Positions 1 through 5,617 are shown, counted from the first letter of the stretch. The stretch: 6,583 bases of DNA from Alphaproteobacteria bacterium (GCA_014239005.1 JABAAA010000069.1:1-6583), one strand, 5' to 3'. Translations and numbers: made by a program. Notes: generated from the sequence alone by a model not told the origin.

Positions 1-2
1 AG

Positions 3-653
3 ATCTCGGTGATGATGTTCTCGCTCATCGTCGGCGGTGCCGTGCTGCAGGGGCCGATAGGTTATATTTCGGACAAGGTCGATCGTCGCTCGGTCATTAT
101 GTATATGTCCGCCATCGTCTGCGTGGGAGCGATCGTCGCTTTCCTGTTGTTTAGCAGCGAGACGCCTCGGCTGACGATCATTCTGTTCGCCGCCAGCGGC
201 GCGCTCTCGCTGCCGAGCTACGGCAACTGCGTCGCCCATATTAATGACCTCGCTCCGTCGGGACAATCGGTCGCCATCAGCGGACGCGTCTACCTTCTGT
301 CCGCGCTCGGTTGCATGTGTTCGCCGTTGCTGACGGCGACCTGCATCGCAACGATCGGCGCGCACGGCTTCTTCGTCTTTATGGCTTGCTCGCACGCTGC
401 CATTACCCTCTTCACCTTCTACCGCCTGCGTATACGCGGTGCGCAGAGCCACGAACGCCTTGGTATGTTGCCGCTTGCGTCTCGCGTTGGTGTCGCCCTG
501 TCGCCGCAAGCTTCGTACTCGCGGCTCATCGAGCTCAGGCGCAATAAGATCGAGAGGCAGCGAGCAGAAAAAGAAGCCAAGCAGAAAAAGCGCGAGGCGA
601 GCAAGGCATCGGGTTTGGGTTCGGGTTCGCAAAACTCGACGCGCTCTCGCTGA
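3..653 (+). CDS. MFS transporter, YcaD-like, C-terminal half (5' truncated by window edge)
   Basis: This is the C-terminal part of a major facilitator superfamily permease of the inner membrane; the substrate is unknown. The frame is open from the left edge through a GTG and two ATG codons with no convincing start, so the gene probably begins outside the window. Numbering from the GTG at 9, residues 14-27 carry the MFS loop signature (GPIGYISDKVDRR). Hydrophobic segments follow at about 28-50, 55-78, 93-115 and 119-140, which would be TM9-TM12. The CVAHIND stretch, the SPLL helix and the 'GFFVFMACSHA' helix resemble the YcaD/YfkF-type MFS group. After the last helix comes a cytoplasmic tail of about 74 residues, rich in Arg, Lys and Glu around 173-196 and ending in a Gly/Ser repeat. 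YqaA starts 16 bases downstream, so co-transcription is plausible. The MFS assignment is firm; the subfamily is inferred from remembered family patterns. Confidence 0.85.
   Translation: MSVMMFSLIVGGAVLQGPIGYISDKVDRRSVIMYMSAIVCVGAIVAFLLFSSETPRLTIILFAASGALSLPSYGNCVAHINDLAPSGQSVAISGRVYLLSALGCMCSPLLTATCIATIGAHGFFVFMACSHAAITLFTFYRLRIRGAQSHERLGMLPLASRVGVALSPQASYSRLIELRRNKIERQRAEKEAKQKKREASKASGLGSGSQNSTRSR
612..629 (+). repeat. Hexamer tandem repeat in the MFS tail
   Basis: Three hexamers in a row (ggtttg, ggttcg, ggttcg) encode Gly-Leu, Gly-Ser, Gly-Ser close to the transporter's C-terminus. The unit is in frame, so gain or loss of a copy changes only tail length. It lies beyond the last membrane helix, in a region with little visible constraint. 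Confidence 0.6.
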
Positions 654-669
654 CGCGGCGGCTTTTGGC

Positions 670-1332
670 ATGGCTAAAAAAGGCTTTTCGGTCGCGCGCG
701 GTTTTTGGCGTTTGTTGCGTTTCGAGGATGCTTTTGCGCTCTATCGCCGTTTGGTGTTGTGGTCCTTTTCGGTGGCGCGCGCGCGCTACGCCACGCCGTG
801 GATATTGTTTTTTTCTTACATCGAGGGGATCTTCTTTCCCGTGCCGCCCGATGCCTTCTTGCTTGCGCGCGGGGTTGCCAAGCGCAAGGGTTTGTTGCCT
901 CTTGCCCTTGCTGTTTCTGTCTTCTCGGTGGCGGGAGGCGCGACCAGTTATGGCATTGGCGCGTGGCTGTTCGACAGCGTGGGCGAGACGTTGCTCGGCA
1001 CGCTCGGCATGGAGCATGCTTTCGAACGCGTCCTCGATGCTTTTTCGGGCAAGGTGGCTTTTTGGACGATCGCTCTGTTTGGCTTCACGATCTTGCCTTT
1101 CAAGGTGATCGCGCTTGCTTGCGGTGTGGCTTCGGTTCCTCTGCCCGTGTTTTTGGTGGCGGCGTTGTTGTCGCGCTCGGCGCGATTTGTCGGCGTTGCG
1201 TTGTTGATGATCTTGTTTGGGGCGAGGTTGGGGGAGTGGTTGCAGGGTCGACAGGCTTTTGTGATTTCGCTGGCGGTGATGCTGTTAGGGGTGCTGCTGC
1301 TGGTCTTGTACGCAGCGGGCGTCTTTGCATGA
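670..1332 (+). CDS. YqaA-like VTT/DedA-superfamily membrane protein
   Basis: A 220-residue inner-membrane protein of the VTT (SNARE-associated, DedA-like) superfamily, close to the YqaA group. Relatives have been linked to lipid scrambling and membrane homeostasis, but the activity of YqaA-type proteins is not settled. Visible family marks are the FPVPPD loop at residues 56-61, preceded by Glu52; GGATSYGIG at 89-97, a Gly-rich re-entrant region; GFTILPFK at 138-145, the conserved G-F-T-x-x-P-x-K motif; and RSARF at 169-173. Hydrophobic segments lie near 43-58, 76-100, 129-152, 156-185 and 197-219. The ATG at 670 is the only start that fits: the upstream in-frame stretch lacks a start codon and overlaps the transporter tail. 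No strong ribosome binding site precedes it. The 3' end overlaps dsbB as ATGA, so the two are probably translationally coupled. Its coding strand is visibly G+T-rich, unlike the C-rich dsbB after it. Confidence 0.85.
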   Translation: MAKKGFSVARGFWRLLRFEDAFALYRRLVLWSFSVARARYATPWILFFSYIEGIFFPVPPDAFLLARGVAKRKGLLPLALAVSVFSVAGGATSYGIGAWLFDSVGETLLGTLGMEHAFERVLDAFSGKVAFWTIALFGFTILPFKVIALACGVASVPLPVFLVAALLSRSARFVGVALLMILFGARLGEWLQGRQAFVISLAVMLLGVLLLVLYAAGVFA

Positions 1333-1835
1333 AAACTTTGTTCGCCCTCTCCCTCCGCCGCCGCCTCTTGTTGAGCGCCGCCCTGGCGCTGTTCCTGTTG
1401 GTCGCCGCTTATGTTTTGCAATACCTGCTCGGCTACCAACCCTGCTCGCTCTGCTTGAAACAACGCATCGTGTGGTGGCTATTGCTCGTCATCACCATCC
1501 CTTCCTGGCTACCTGAACCTTTGCTCCCAAAACGCGCGTTGCAAATAACAGCCCTGACAGCAAGCTTGCTCGCGCTTGCAGGAGGAGCGCTCGCGCTCTT
1601 CCACGCGGGCGGCGAACGAGGATGGTGGCGCGTGACTCTCCTGTGCGAGGGCTTCTCCTTCGACCCCGACACAAGCCCAGAAGACTTGCACACCATGTTG
1701 CTCTCACGCGAAACCGTTCCTTGCGACGAACCCGCGCTCCGCCTGTTCGGGCTGTCGCTGTCGGAATACAATGCTCTTTTTTCTTTTTTTGTGTTAGGTT
1801 GGCTGCTGCAAGGTGCGCTCTCGCGCAGAGCGTGA
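1329..1835 (+). CDS. dsbB: Disulfide bond formation protein B (DsbB family)
   Basis: A 168-residue inner-membrane quinone oxidoreductase that re-oxidises the periplasmic thiol oxidase DsbA and passes the electrons to ubiquinone. Four hydrophobic segments are visible at about 12-34, 46-61, 71-92 and 145-162. The first redox pair is C39-S-L-C42 in the short first periplasmic loop, followed by the usual K/R-Q-R turn. The second pair is C106 and C132 in the large second loop, within LLCEG and VPCDE. HAGGERGWW (92-100) and FGLSLSEYNAL (140-150) match the conserved family stretches before and after that loop. Length fits the family (about 160-180 residues). The start is the ATG that overlaps the YqaA stop as ATGA; the open frame continues upstream of it, but only as an off-frame copy of YqaA. 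DsbB next to a Coq7 gene is functionally suggestive, since ubiquinone is its electron acceptor. All four cysteines are present, so it should be active. Confidence 0.93.
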   Translation: MKTLFALSLRRRLLLSAALALFLLVAAYVLQYLLGYQPCSLCLKQRIVWWLLLVITIPSWLPEPLLPKRALQITALTASLLALAGGALALFHAGGERGWWRVTLLCEGFSFDPDTSPEDLHTMLLSRETVPCDEPALRLFGLSLSEYNALFSFFVLGWLLQGALSRRA

Positions 1836-1886
1836 GGACAAGAGGACAAGGAAACGAGGGTAACGAGGGGGAAAGGGAGGCAAGGT
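1834..1886 (+). promoter_or_regulatory. Purine-rich coq7 leader with strong ribosome binding site and short direct repeats
   Basis: The gap between dsbB and coq7 is almost all purine: only 6 pyrimidines in the 52 bases at 1834-1885. It contains two copies of gaggacaa (1834-1841 and 1842-1849) and a 9-base near-duplication (aacgagggt / aacgagggg, 1853-1870). A clear Shine-Dalgarno-like GGGAGG at 1875-1880 sits 6 bases before the ATG at 1887, which supports that start over the later in-frame ATGs. No promoter or terminator could be recognised here. The 8-base repeat would shift a frame if coding, which fits the region being noncoding. Confidence 0.6.
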
Positions 1887-1934
1887 ATGGCAATGGAAAT
1901 GGCAATGTCGAAGTCGAAGTTAATGTCGAAGTCG
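1887..1934 (+). repeat. Degenerate hexamer tandem repeat coding the Coq7 N-terminus
   Basis: Eight hexamers cover the first 16 codons: atggca, atggaa, atggca, atgtcg, aagtcg, aagtta, atgtcg, aagtcg. They encode Met-Ala, Met-Glu, Met-Ala, Met-Ser, Lys-Ser, Lys-Leu, Met-Ser, Lys-Ser. The run creates five in-frame ATGs at codons 1, 3, 5, 7 and 13. The segment lies before the catalytic core and has no counterpart in a minimal Coq7, so it looks like a slippage product. Confidence 0.7.
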
Positions 1935-2540
1935 AGCGAAGGTGGTGCGGAGGACGATGCCGTGTTTTTGCATCCTCCACAAGACTTGGAGGACGGAGCG
2001 CTGTTCTTGCCTGGCGACCTACCGCCGCCGTTGCGTCTTTCGCGCATGCTGCGCGTCGATCAGGCGGGCGAGCAAGGGGCGGTGCGCATCTATGGCGGAC
2101 AGCGCGCGCTGTTGAAGGAAGGAGAGGTGGGAGAGCTGATCGCGCACATGGCAGAACAAGAAGAGGTGCATTATCGCACTTTCAACGACTTGTTGAACAA
2201 GCACGCGGTGCGTCCCTCGCTGCTGGCCCCCTTTTGGCATCGGATCGGCTACGCCTTGGGCTACGGGAGCGCACGATTGGGATCGGAAAGCGCGATGGCT
2301 TGCACAGTCGCCGTCGAAGAGGTGATCGACGCCCACTACGCCCACCAGCTCGAGTGGCTGCGGCGTTTCCGCGAAGAGGAAGAGCTGTTGGATACGATCG
2401 AGCGTTTTCAAGCGGAAGAAGCCGAACATCGCGAGCTAGGGCTGGCGCACGATGCCGAAGGTGCACCTGCCTACCCGCTCATGCAGCGCGTCATCAAGGG
2501 CATGGCGCGACTGGCGATCCGTATCGCTGAACGCCTCTAG
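1887..2540 (+). CDS. coq7: Demethoxyubiquinone hydroxylase, Coq7-type di-iron monooxygenase
   Basis: A 217-residue di-iron hydroxylase of the COQ7/CAT5 family, which hydroxylates the ring of demethoxyubiquinone in the penultimate step of ubiquinone synthesis. It acts at the inner face of the membrane. The ferritin-like ligand set is complete: E62 (in RVDQAGEQGAVRIY, 56-69), E92-x-x-H95 (EEVH), E144 (in MACTVAVEEVIDAHY, 137-151) and E178-x-x-H181. The VRPSLLAPFWHRIGYALG stretch (108-125) is also typical. The family core begins near residue 50. The first 20 or so residues are a low-complexity Met/Ala/Ser/Lys run made by hexamer repetition, then an acidic linker. The start at 1887 is chosen for the GGGAGG six bases before it; ATGs at codons 3, 5, 7 and 13 could also be used. 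It follows dsbB after 51 bases and probably belongs to the same operon. Many alphaproteobacteria carry this type instead of UbiF. Confidence 0.94.
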   Translation: MAMEMAMSKSKLMSKSSEGGAEDDAVFLHPPQDLEDGALFLPGDLPPPLRLSRMLRVDQAGEQGAVRIYGGQRALLKEGEVGELIAHMAEQEEVHYRTFNDLLNKHAVRPSLLAPFWHRIGYALGYGSARLGSESAMACTVAVEEVIDAHYAHQLEWLRRFREEEELLDTIERFQAEEAEHRELGLAHDAEGAPAYPLMQRVIKGMARLAIRIAERL

Positions 2541-2580
2541 CCCTCGTGCCAGAGCGTCCGAAAAATAATCACAAGATCAC

Positions 2581-2585
2581 GGAGG
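2581..2585 (+). promoter_or_regulatory. Ribosome binding site of the TPR gene
   Basis: GGAGG lies 5 bases before the ATG at 2591. It decides the start against the in-frame GTG at 2546, which lies just after the coq7 stop and has no such site. Confidence 0.7.
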
Positions 2586-2590
2586 TTTCC

Positions 2591-3181
2591 ATGTCGTTGC
2601 TCTCGTCCCTCGTTGCCGATGTCGACAAATGTGTCGACAAGAGTGTCGGCAAGAATGTCGTCGAGCGTTCTGCGCGCGTCGCTGCCTCGTTGTGTCTCGC
2701 CGTCGCCTTTGTTGTTTCTTCGGTGGCGTTCGAAAACATGCCTTCTGCCATATCTTCTGCCATTCCTTCCGCGTTCGCGGCTGCGAAAGAAAAATCTTCG
2801 GGGGACGGGAAGGCTTTGTACAAGCGCGCGGTCGCCAAAGTGAAAAAAACCCATTACGCCGCGGCGATCGAAGACTTGAAGAAAGCACTGAAGCAGAACG
2901 ACAAGAACGCCGATTTTTGGAGCCTCTACGGCTTTGCCGCGCGCAAGGCGGGGTCGTACGAGCTAGCCGAAAAGGCTTACGCGCGCGCGCTTGCGCTCGA
3001 TCCGAATCATTTGGCGGCGCTGGAATACAGCGGCGAGCTCTATGTGGATACGAAGCGCATGGACAAAGCGCGCCAACACCTGCAACGCCTCGTTGATCTT
3101 TGTCCGCAGGGCTGTCGAGAACGTACGCTGTTAGAGCAGGCGATTGCAGGGCAGGCGAACGATGCTACGCACAAGTGGTGA
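2591..3181 (+). CDS. Exported or membrane-anchored TPR protein with C-terminal C-x3-C
   Basis: A 196-residue tetratricopeptide-repeat protein of unknown specific role; such domains act as protein-binding scaffolds. Residues 1-28 are a short polar N-terminus, 29-46 a hydrophobic segment (an uncleaved anchor or the core of a signal peptide), and 47-72 an Ala/Ser/Pro linker with a possible cleavage site after AFA near 63. Three TPR units follow at about 77-108, 109-140 and 141-172; the second is canonical, ending in ARALALDPNH. The end has C171-P-Q-G-C175, which resembles the conserved Cys pair I recall at the end of a small alphaproteobacterial TPR family (from memory, not checked). The start has a GGAGG site. 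The stop overlaps accA as GTGA, implying coupling. Two 12-base tandem repeat blocks lie in the N-terminal region on either side of the hydrophobic segment. If exported, C171/C175 could form a disulfide through the Dsb system encoded upstream; that is inference. Confidence 0.8.
   Translation: MSLLSSLVADVDKCVDKSVGKNVVERSARVAASLCLAVAFVVSSVAFENMPSAISSAIPSAFAAAKEKSSGDGKALYKRAVAKVKKTHYAAAIEDLKKALKQNDKNADFWSLYGFAARKAGSYELAEKAYARALALDPNHLAALEYSGELYVDTKRMDKARQHLQRLVDLCPQGCRERTLLEQAIAGQANDATHKW
2621..2668 (+). repeat. 12-base tandem repeat, four copies, in the TPR gene
   Basis: Four consecutive 12-base units (gtcgacaaatgt, gtcgacaagagt, gtcggcaagaat, gtcgtcgagcgt) encode VDKC, VDKS, VGKN and VVER, decaying from left to right. 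The unit keeps the frame. It lies before the hydrophobic segment, in a region with no recognisable domain. Confidence 0.75.
2738..2773 (+). repeat. 12-base tandem repeat, three copies, in the TPR gene
   Basis: Three consecutive units (atgccttctgcc, atatcttctgcc, attccttccgcg) encode MPSA, ISSA and IPSA, immediately after the hydrophobic segment. It is the second in-frame 12-base block in this gene and is unrelated in sequence to the first. Confidence 0.7.
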
Positions 3182-4143
3182 CGGGCGTGGACAATCTTTT
3201 GGAATTTGAAGAGCCCGTGATGGCGTTGGAGAGCAAGCTCGAAGAGCTGCGACACTTGGACGACGGCGAGGGCGTGAATATCATCGAAGAGATCGCACGC
3301 TTGCAAGGCAAGATCGAACGGCAGTTGAAAAGCATCTACGCGAAGCTGACGCCTTGGCAGAAGGTGCAGGTCGCGCGTCATCCGCAGCGTCCTCATTTTT
3401 TGGACTACATGTCCTCGATCGCCGACGACTTCGTGGTGCTGGGCGGCGACCGCTCTTTTGCCGATGACAAGGCGATCTTGGGAGGAATAGGTTCGCTTCA
3501 AGGTCGCAGCTGCGTGTTCATCGGCATGGAAAAAGGCAAGACCGTCAACACGCGCTTGAAGCACAACTTCGGCATGGCGCGTCCTGAGGGCTATCGCAAG
3601 GCGATACGTCTGATGCGCATGGCAGAGCAGTTTTTTCTGCCCGTCGTCACCCTGATCGACACGCCCGGCGCCTACCCCGGTGTCGGCGCCGAAGAGCGCG
3701 GGCAGGCGGAAGCCATCGCGCGTGCCGTCAGCACGGGGTTGGAGATTCGCACCCCCTTCATCGCCGTTATCATCGGCGAGGGAGGGTCGGGCGGCGCCAT
3801 CGCGCTTGCAAGCGCCGATCGCGTGTTGATGCTCAGCAACGCCGTCTACTCGCTCATCAGTCCGGAGGGGTGCGCGACCATCCTGTGGCGCGACACCTCG
3901 CGCGCCATTCAGGCTGCCGAATCCTTGCGCCTGACCGCGCAAGACCTGATCGCCTTGCAGATCGTCGATCGCATCGTCGAAGAACCTTTGGGCGGAGCGC
4001 ATCGAAAACCCGACGCCATGGCAGAAAGCCTGAAACGTGCGCTCGTCGAAGAGCTGGAAAAGCTCGACGGCAACGAGGGGCATGAATTGGTCGCGCGGCG
4101 GCACGAGAAATATCTCACGATCGGAGAAGCAGCGCATCTGTGA
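3178..4143 (+). CDS. accA: Acetyl-CoA carboxylase carboxyltransferase subunit alpha
   Basis: AccA forms, with AccD, the cytoplasmic carboxyltransferase that moves the carboxyl group from biotin to acetyl-CoA, giving malonyl-CoA for fatty acid synthesis. With a GTG start at 3178 the protein is 321 residues, matching the roughly 320 of the family. The N-terminus LLEFEEPVMALESKLEEL aligns with the usual L-x-F-E-x-P-I-x-E-L-E opening, followed by a coiled region. Family marks: RPHFLDY (71-77), LIDTPGAYPG (159-168), GEGGSGGA (201-208, an oxyanion-type glycine loop) and SPEGCATILWRD (228-239), then EPLGGAHR near 269. The frame stays open upstream to an ATG-like start at 3100, but those residues lie inside the TPR gene and are foreign to the family. 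GTG at 3175 or 3187 is also possible. There is no clear ribosome binding site; the GTGA overlap with the TPR stop suggests coupled translation. The gene appears intact. Confidence 0.95.
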   Translation: MTGVDNLLEFEEPVMALESKLEELRHLDDGEGVNIIEEIARLQGKIERQLKSIYAKLTPWQKVQVARHPQRPHFLDYMSSIADDFVVLGGDRSFADDKAILGGIGSLQGRSCVFIGMEKGKTVNTRLKHNFGMARPEGYRKAIRLMRMAEQFFLPVVTLIDTPGAYPGVGAEERGQAEAIARAVSTGLEIRTPFIAVIIGEGGSGGAIALASADRVLMLSNAVYSLISPEGCATILWRDTSRAIQAAESLRLTAQDLIALQIVDRIVEEPLGGAHRKPDAMAESLKRALVEELEKLDGNEGHELVARRHEKYLTIGEAAHL

Positions 4144-4153
4144 TTCGCATTTC

Positions 4154-4801
4154 GTGACAAGCTTCACCACAGAACAAGAACGCAGCGAAGACCGCGCAGA
4201 GGTCGAGCAGCTTTACGACGCATGCTTCGGCGGAAACATACGCTGGCAACGTCCCGTCTACGAGTTGCGCAAGGGCTACTCGCCCGTTGCCGCACTCTGC
4301 CATGTCGTCAGGCAGCACGAACAACAGGCAGGAAAAGAGGCGCAAGAGGCGCAAGAGGAGGAAGAGCATGCACACAAGGCTCGTGTCGTCGCTGCCTTGC
4401 GCTTTTGGGAAGTGCGCATCAAAGCAAGCGCCAAGGCGAAACTAAGCGCGTCCGCGGTGTCAAAGAAACAGCACGCCTCGCTCGCCGCCACGCAGACAGA
4501 GAAACGGGCGCTACTCTTCGGACCGCTTGCGGTCAATGTCGATGTGCAAGGCAAGGGTTTGGGCAAGGCTTTGGTCGAGCACAACATCGCCTTGTCGAAA
4601 AGACTGGGATACGGCGGCATTCTCATCTCAGGCGTCGCTGCCTACTATCGTCCTTTCGGCTTCCGCACCCTCTGCGTTGCAGGGTTGCGCATGCCGAAAC
4701 CTTCGCCAGGACATGTGCTCATGGGCTTGGAGCTGAAACCTCACTTCTTGCTCAGTGCCGAAGGGGAAGTCCTGCCCGAATGCCGCAACGTCCTTCGCTG
4801 A
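4154..4801 (+). CDS. GNAT-family N-acetyltransferase with enlarged loops
   Basis: A GCN5-related acyltransferase of 215 residues using acetyl-CoA; the acceptor cannot be told. The acetyl-CoA core is clear: LLFGPLAV strand (120-127), QGKGLGKAL pyrophosphate loop (132-140, the Q/R-x-x-G-x-G/A motif), GYGGILISG (152-160) and AYYRPFGF (163-170). The N-terminal helix and YELRKGYSPVAAL (36-48) fit the 'predicted N-acetyltransferase YhbS-like' type. Two hairpin loops are much longer than I expect for this family: an E/Q/K-rich stretch at about 53-76 and a Lys/Ala/Ser-rich one at about 90-118. The first contains a 9-base tandem repeat. The GTG at 4154, 10 bases after accA, is the best start because no ATG or GTG nearer to the domain exists and upstream codons lie inside accA. 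No ribosome binding site stands out, so the exact start is uncertain. Confidence 0.82.
   Translation: MTSFTTEQERSEDRAEVEQLYDACFGGNIRWQRPVYELRKGYSPVAALCHVVRQHEQQAGKEAQEAQEEEEHAHKARVVAALRFWEVRIKASAKAKLSASAVSKKQHASLAATQTEKRALLFGPLAVNVDVQGKGLGKALVEHNIALSKRLGYGGILISGVAAYYRPFGFRTLCVAGLRMPKPSPGHVLMGLELKPHFLLSAEGEVLPECRNVLR
4337..4363 (+). repeat. 9-base tandem repeat in a GNAT loop
   Basis: gaggcgcaa occurs twice in tandem, followed by the related gaggaggaa, in frame, coding EAQ, EAQ, EEE. It lies in a loop that seems inserted relative to typical GNAT proteins. Confidence 0.65.
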
Positions 4802-4844
4802 TGACAGGGCGATGTTGCTACAACCGACAGGCGCATAAGGCAAG

Positions 4845-5570
4845 GTGCGCTGGAAAGACGAAGGATTGTTGCTTGCCGTCGCACGGCACGGCGAAGGTTC
4901 GGCGCGCCTCACCCTCTTGACGCGAGAGCACGGCTTGTGGAACGGCTTGGCGCGGGTGAACAGGAAGGGGGTGTTCTTTCCCCCTGTCGCCAGTCGCTTG
5001 CAAGTGCAATGGTCGGCGCGTTTGGATAGCCACCTCGGGCGCTTCTCCTGCGAGACCTTGAGCGCACCTGCAGCGGCGCTCTTCGACGTTCCCGATGCCT
5101 TGTTCGCCCTGCAATCGCTGTGCGCGCTGTGCCAGCAGGCCTTGCCTGAACGAGATCCCTGCTGCGATTTCTACGACACGACACTCGCGCTCAGCCGTTC
5201 CATCGACGCTAGCCGACGATGGTTTGCCGACTATCTGCGCTGGGAGCATCGCCTTCTGGGAGAGTGCGGTTTCGGCTTGGATGTCTCGTGCTGTTGCGCG
5301 ACGGGCAGCGTGCGCGAGCTGCGATGGCTTTCGCCGCGCACCGGACGCGCCGTCAGCCGCGAGGGCGTAGAAACTCCGTTGGTCGCACCCTACCGTGCGA
5401 GGCTGCTCGCGCTGCCGCCCGCTCTGTTGGAAATACGCTGCCAGCGCGTCCTGCCGCACGCCGAGTGGTACACGGGGTTGAGCGTCTTGGGTTTTTTTCT
5501 CGACAAATGCCTTGCAACGCTGCCGACGGCGCGCTTGCAACTCATGGAGACGGCGCGCCCGTGGGTATGA
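4845..5570 (+). CDS. recO: DNA repair protein RecO
   Basis: RecO is a cytoplasmic recombination mediator that, with RecR, loads RecA onto SSB-coated single strands in the RecF pathway. This copy has 241 residues, usual for alphaproteobacteria. The N-terminal OB fold spans about 1-80 and opens with RWKDEGLLL, then HGEGSARLTLLTREHG (15-30), the typical family start, and WSARLDSHLGRF (56-67). The helical domain follows, with LPERDP (100-105), GFGLDVSCC (142-150), CATG (151-154) and SPRTGRAVSR (163-172), and the C-terminal helix GLSVLGFFLDK before LPTARLQLM. GTG at 4845 gives the family N-terminus; AAGG at 4837-4840 is a weak ribosome binding site. It lies 43 bases after the GNAT gene on the same strand and converges with the formyltransferase. 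Alphaproteobacterial recO is often near era or parC, neither of which is present here. It is Cys-rich around 149-151 with no clear zinc site. Confidence 0.9.
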   Translation: MRWKDEGLLLAVARHGEGSARLTLLTREHGLWNGLARVNRKGVFFPPVASRLQVQWSARLDSHLGRFSCETLSAPAAALFDVPDALFALQSLCALCQQALPERDPCCDFYDTTLALSRSIDASRRWFADYLRWEHRLLGECGFGLDVSCCCATGSVRELRWLSPRTGRAVSREGVETPLVAPYRARLLALPPALLEIRCQRVLPHAEWYTGLSVLGFFLDKCLATLPTARLQLMETARPWV

Positions 5571-5617
5571 CTTCGGGCATGCGCTACAAGGTCTTGAAGT
5601 TGATCTCCGTTCGCTGC
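5571..5617. other. Convergent gap between recO and the formyltransferase gene
   Basis: The 47 bases between two converging stop codons hold no gene. Only weak inverted repeats are seen (acttc at 5571-5575 with gaagt at 5596-5600; ggtctt at 5590-5595 with aagacc at 5622-5627), with long loops and no T-run, so no intrinsic terminator can be claimed. Confidence 0.5.

Noticed and set aside
439..669. N-terminal extension of the YqaA frame into the transporter gene
   Set aside because: The extension is Arg-rich, overlaps the MFS coding sequence and has no family match. The VTT protein fits a start at 670.
1622..2530. Open frame of 302 codons on the + strand over dsbB and coq7
   Set aside because: The translation is Arg/Ala-rich with no domain, and both DsbB and Coq7 keep their catalytic residues in other frames.
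2541..2590. A-rich patch (aaaaataat) before the TPR gene as a promoter
   Set aside because: No matching -35 element at suitable spacing is visible. Only the ribosome binding site can be supported.
2621..2773. 12-base repeats as a CRISPR-like or regulatory array
   Set aside because: They are directly adjacent without spacers, in frame and inside a coding sequence.
3040..4170. Long open frame of 376 codons on the - strand opposite accA
   Set aside because: AccA on the + strand has complete family motifs. The reverse frame has no recognisable domain and is the open antisense frame common in GC-rich genes.
4802..4844. Small hairpin gttg-cta-caac between the GNAT gene and recO
   Set aside because: A 4-base stem with a 3-base loop and no T-run is expected by chance.
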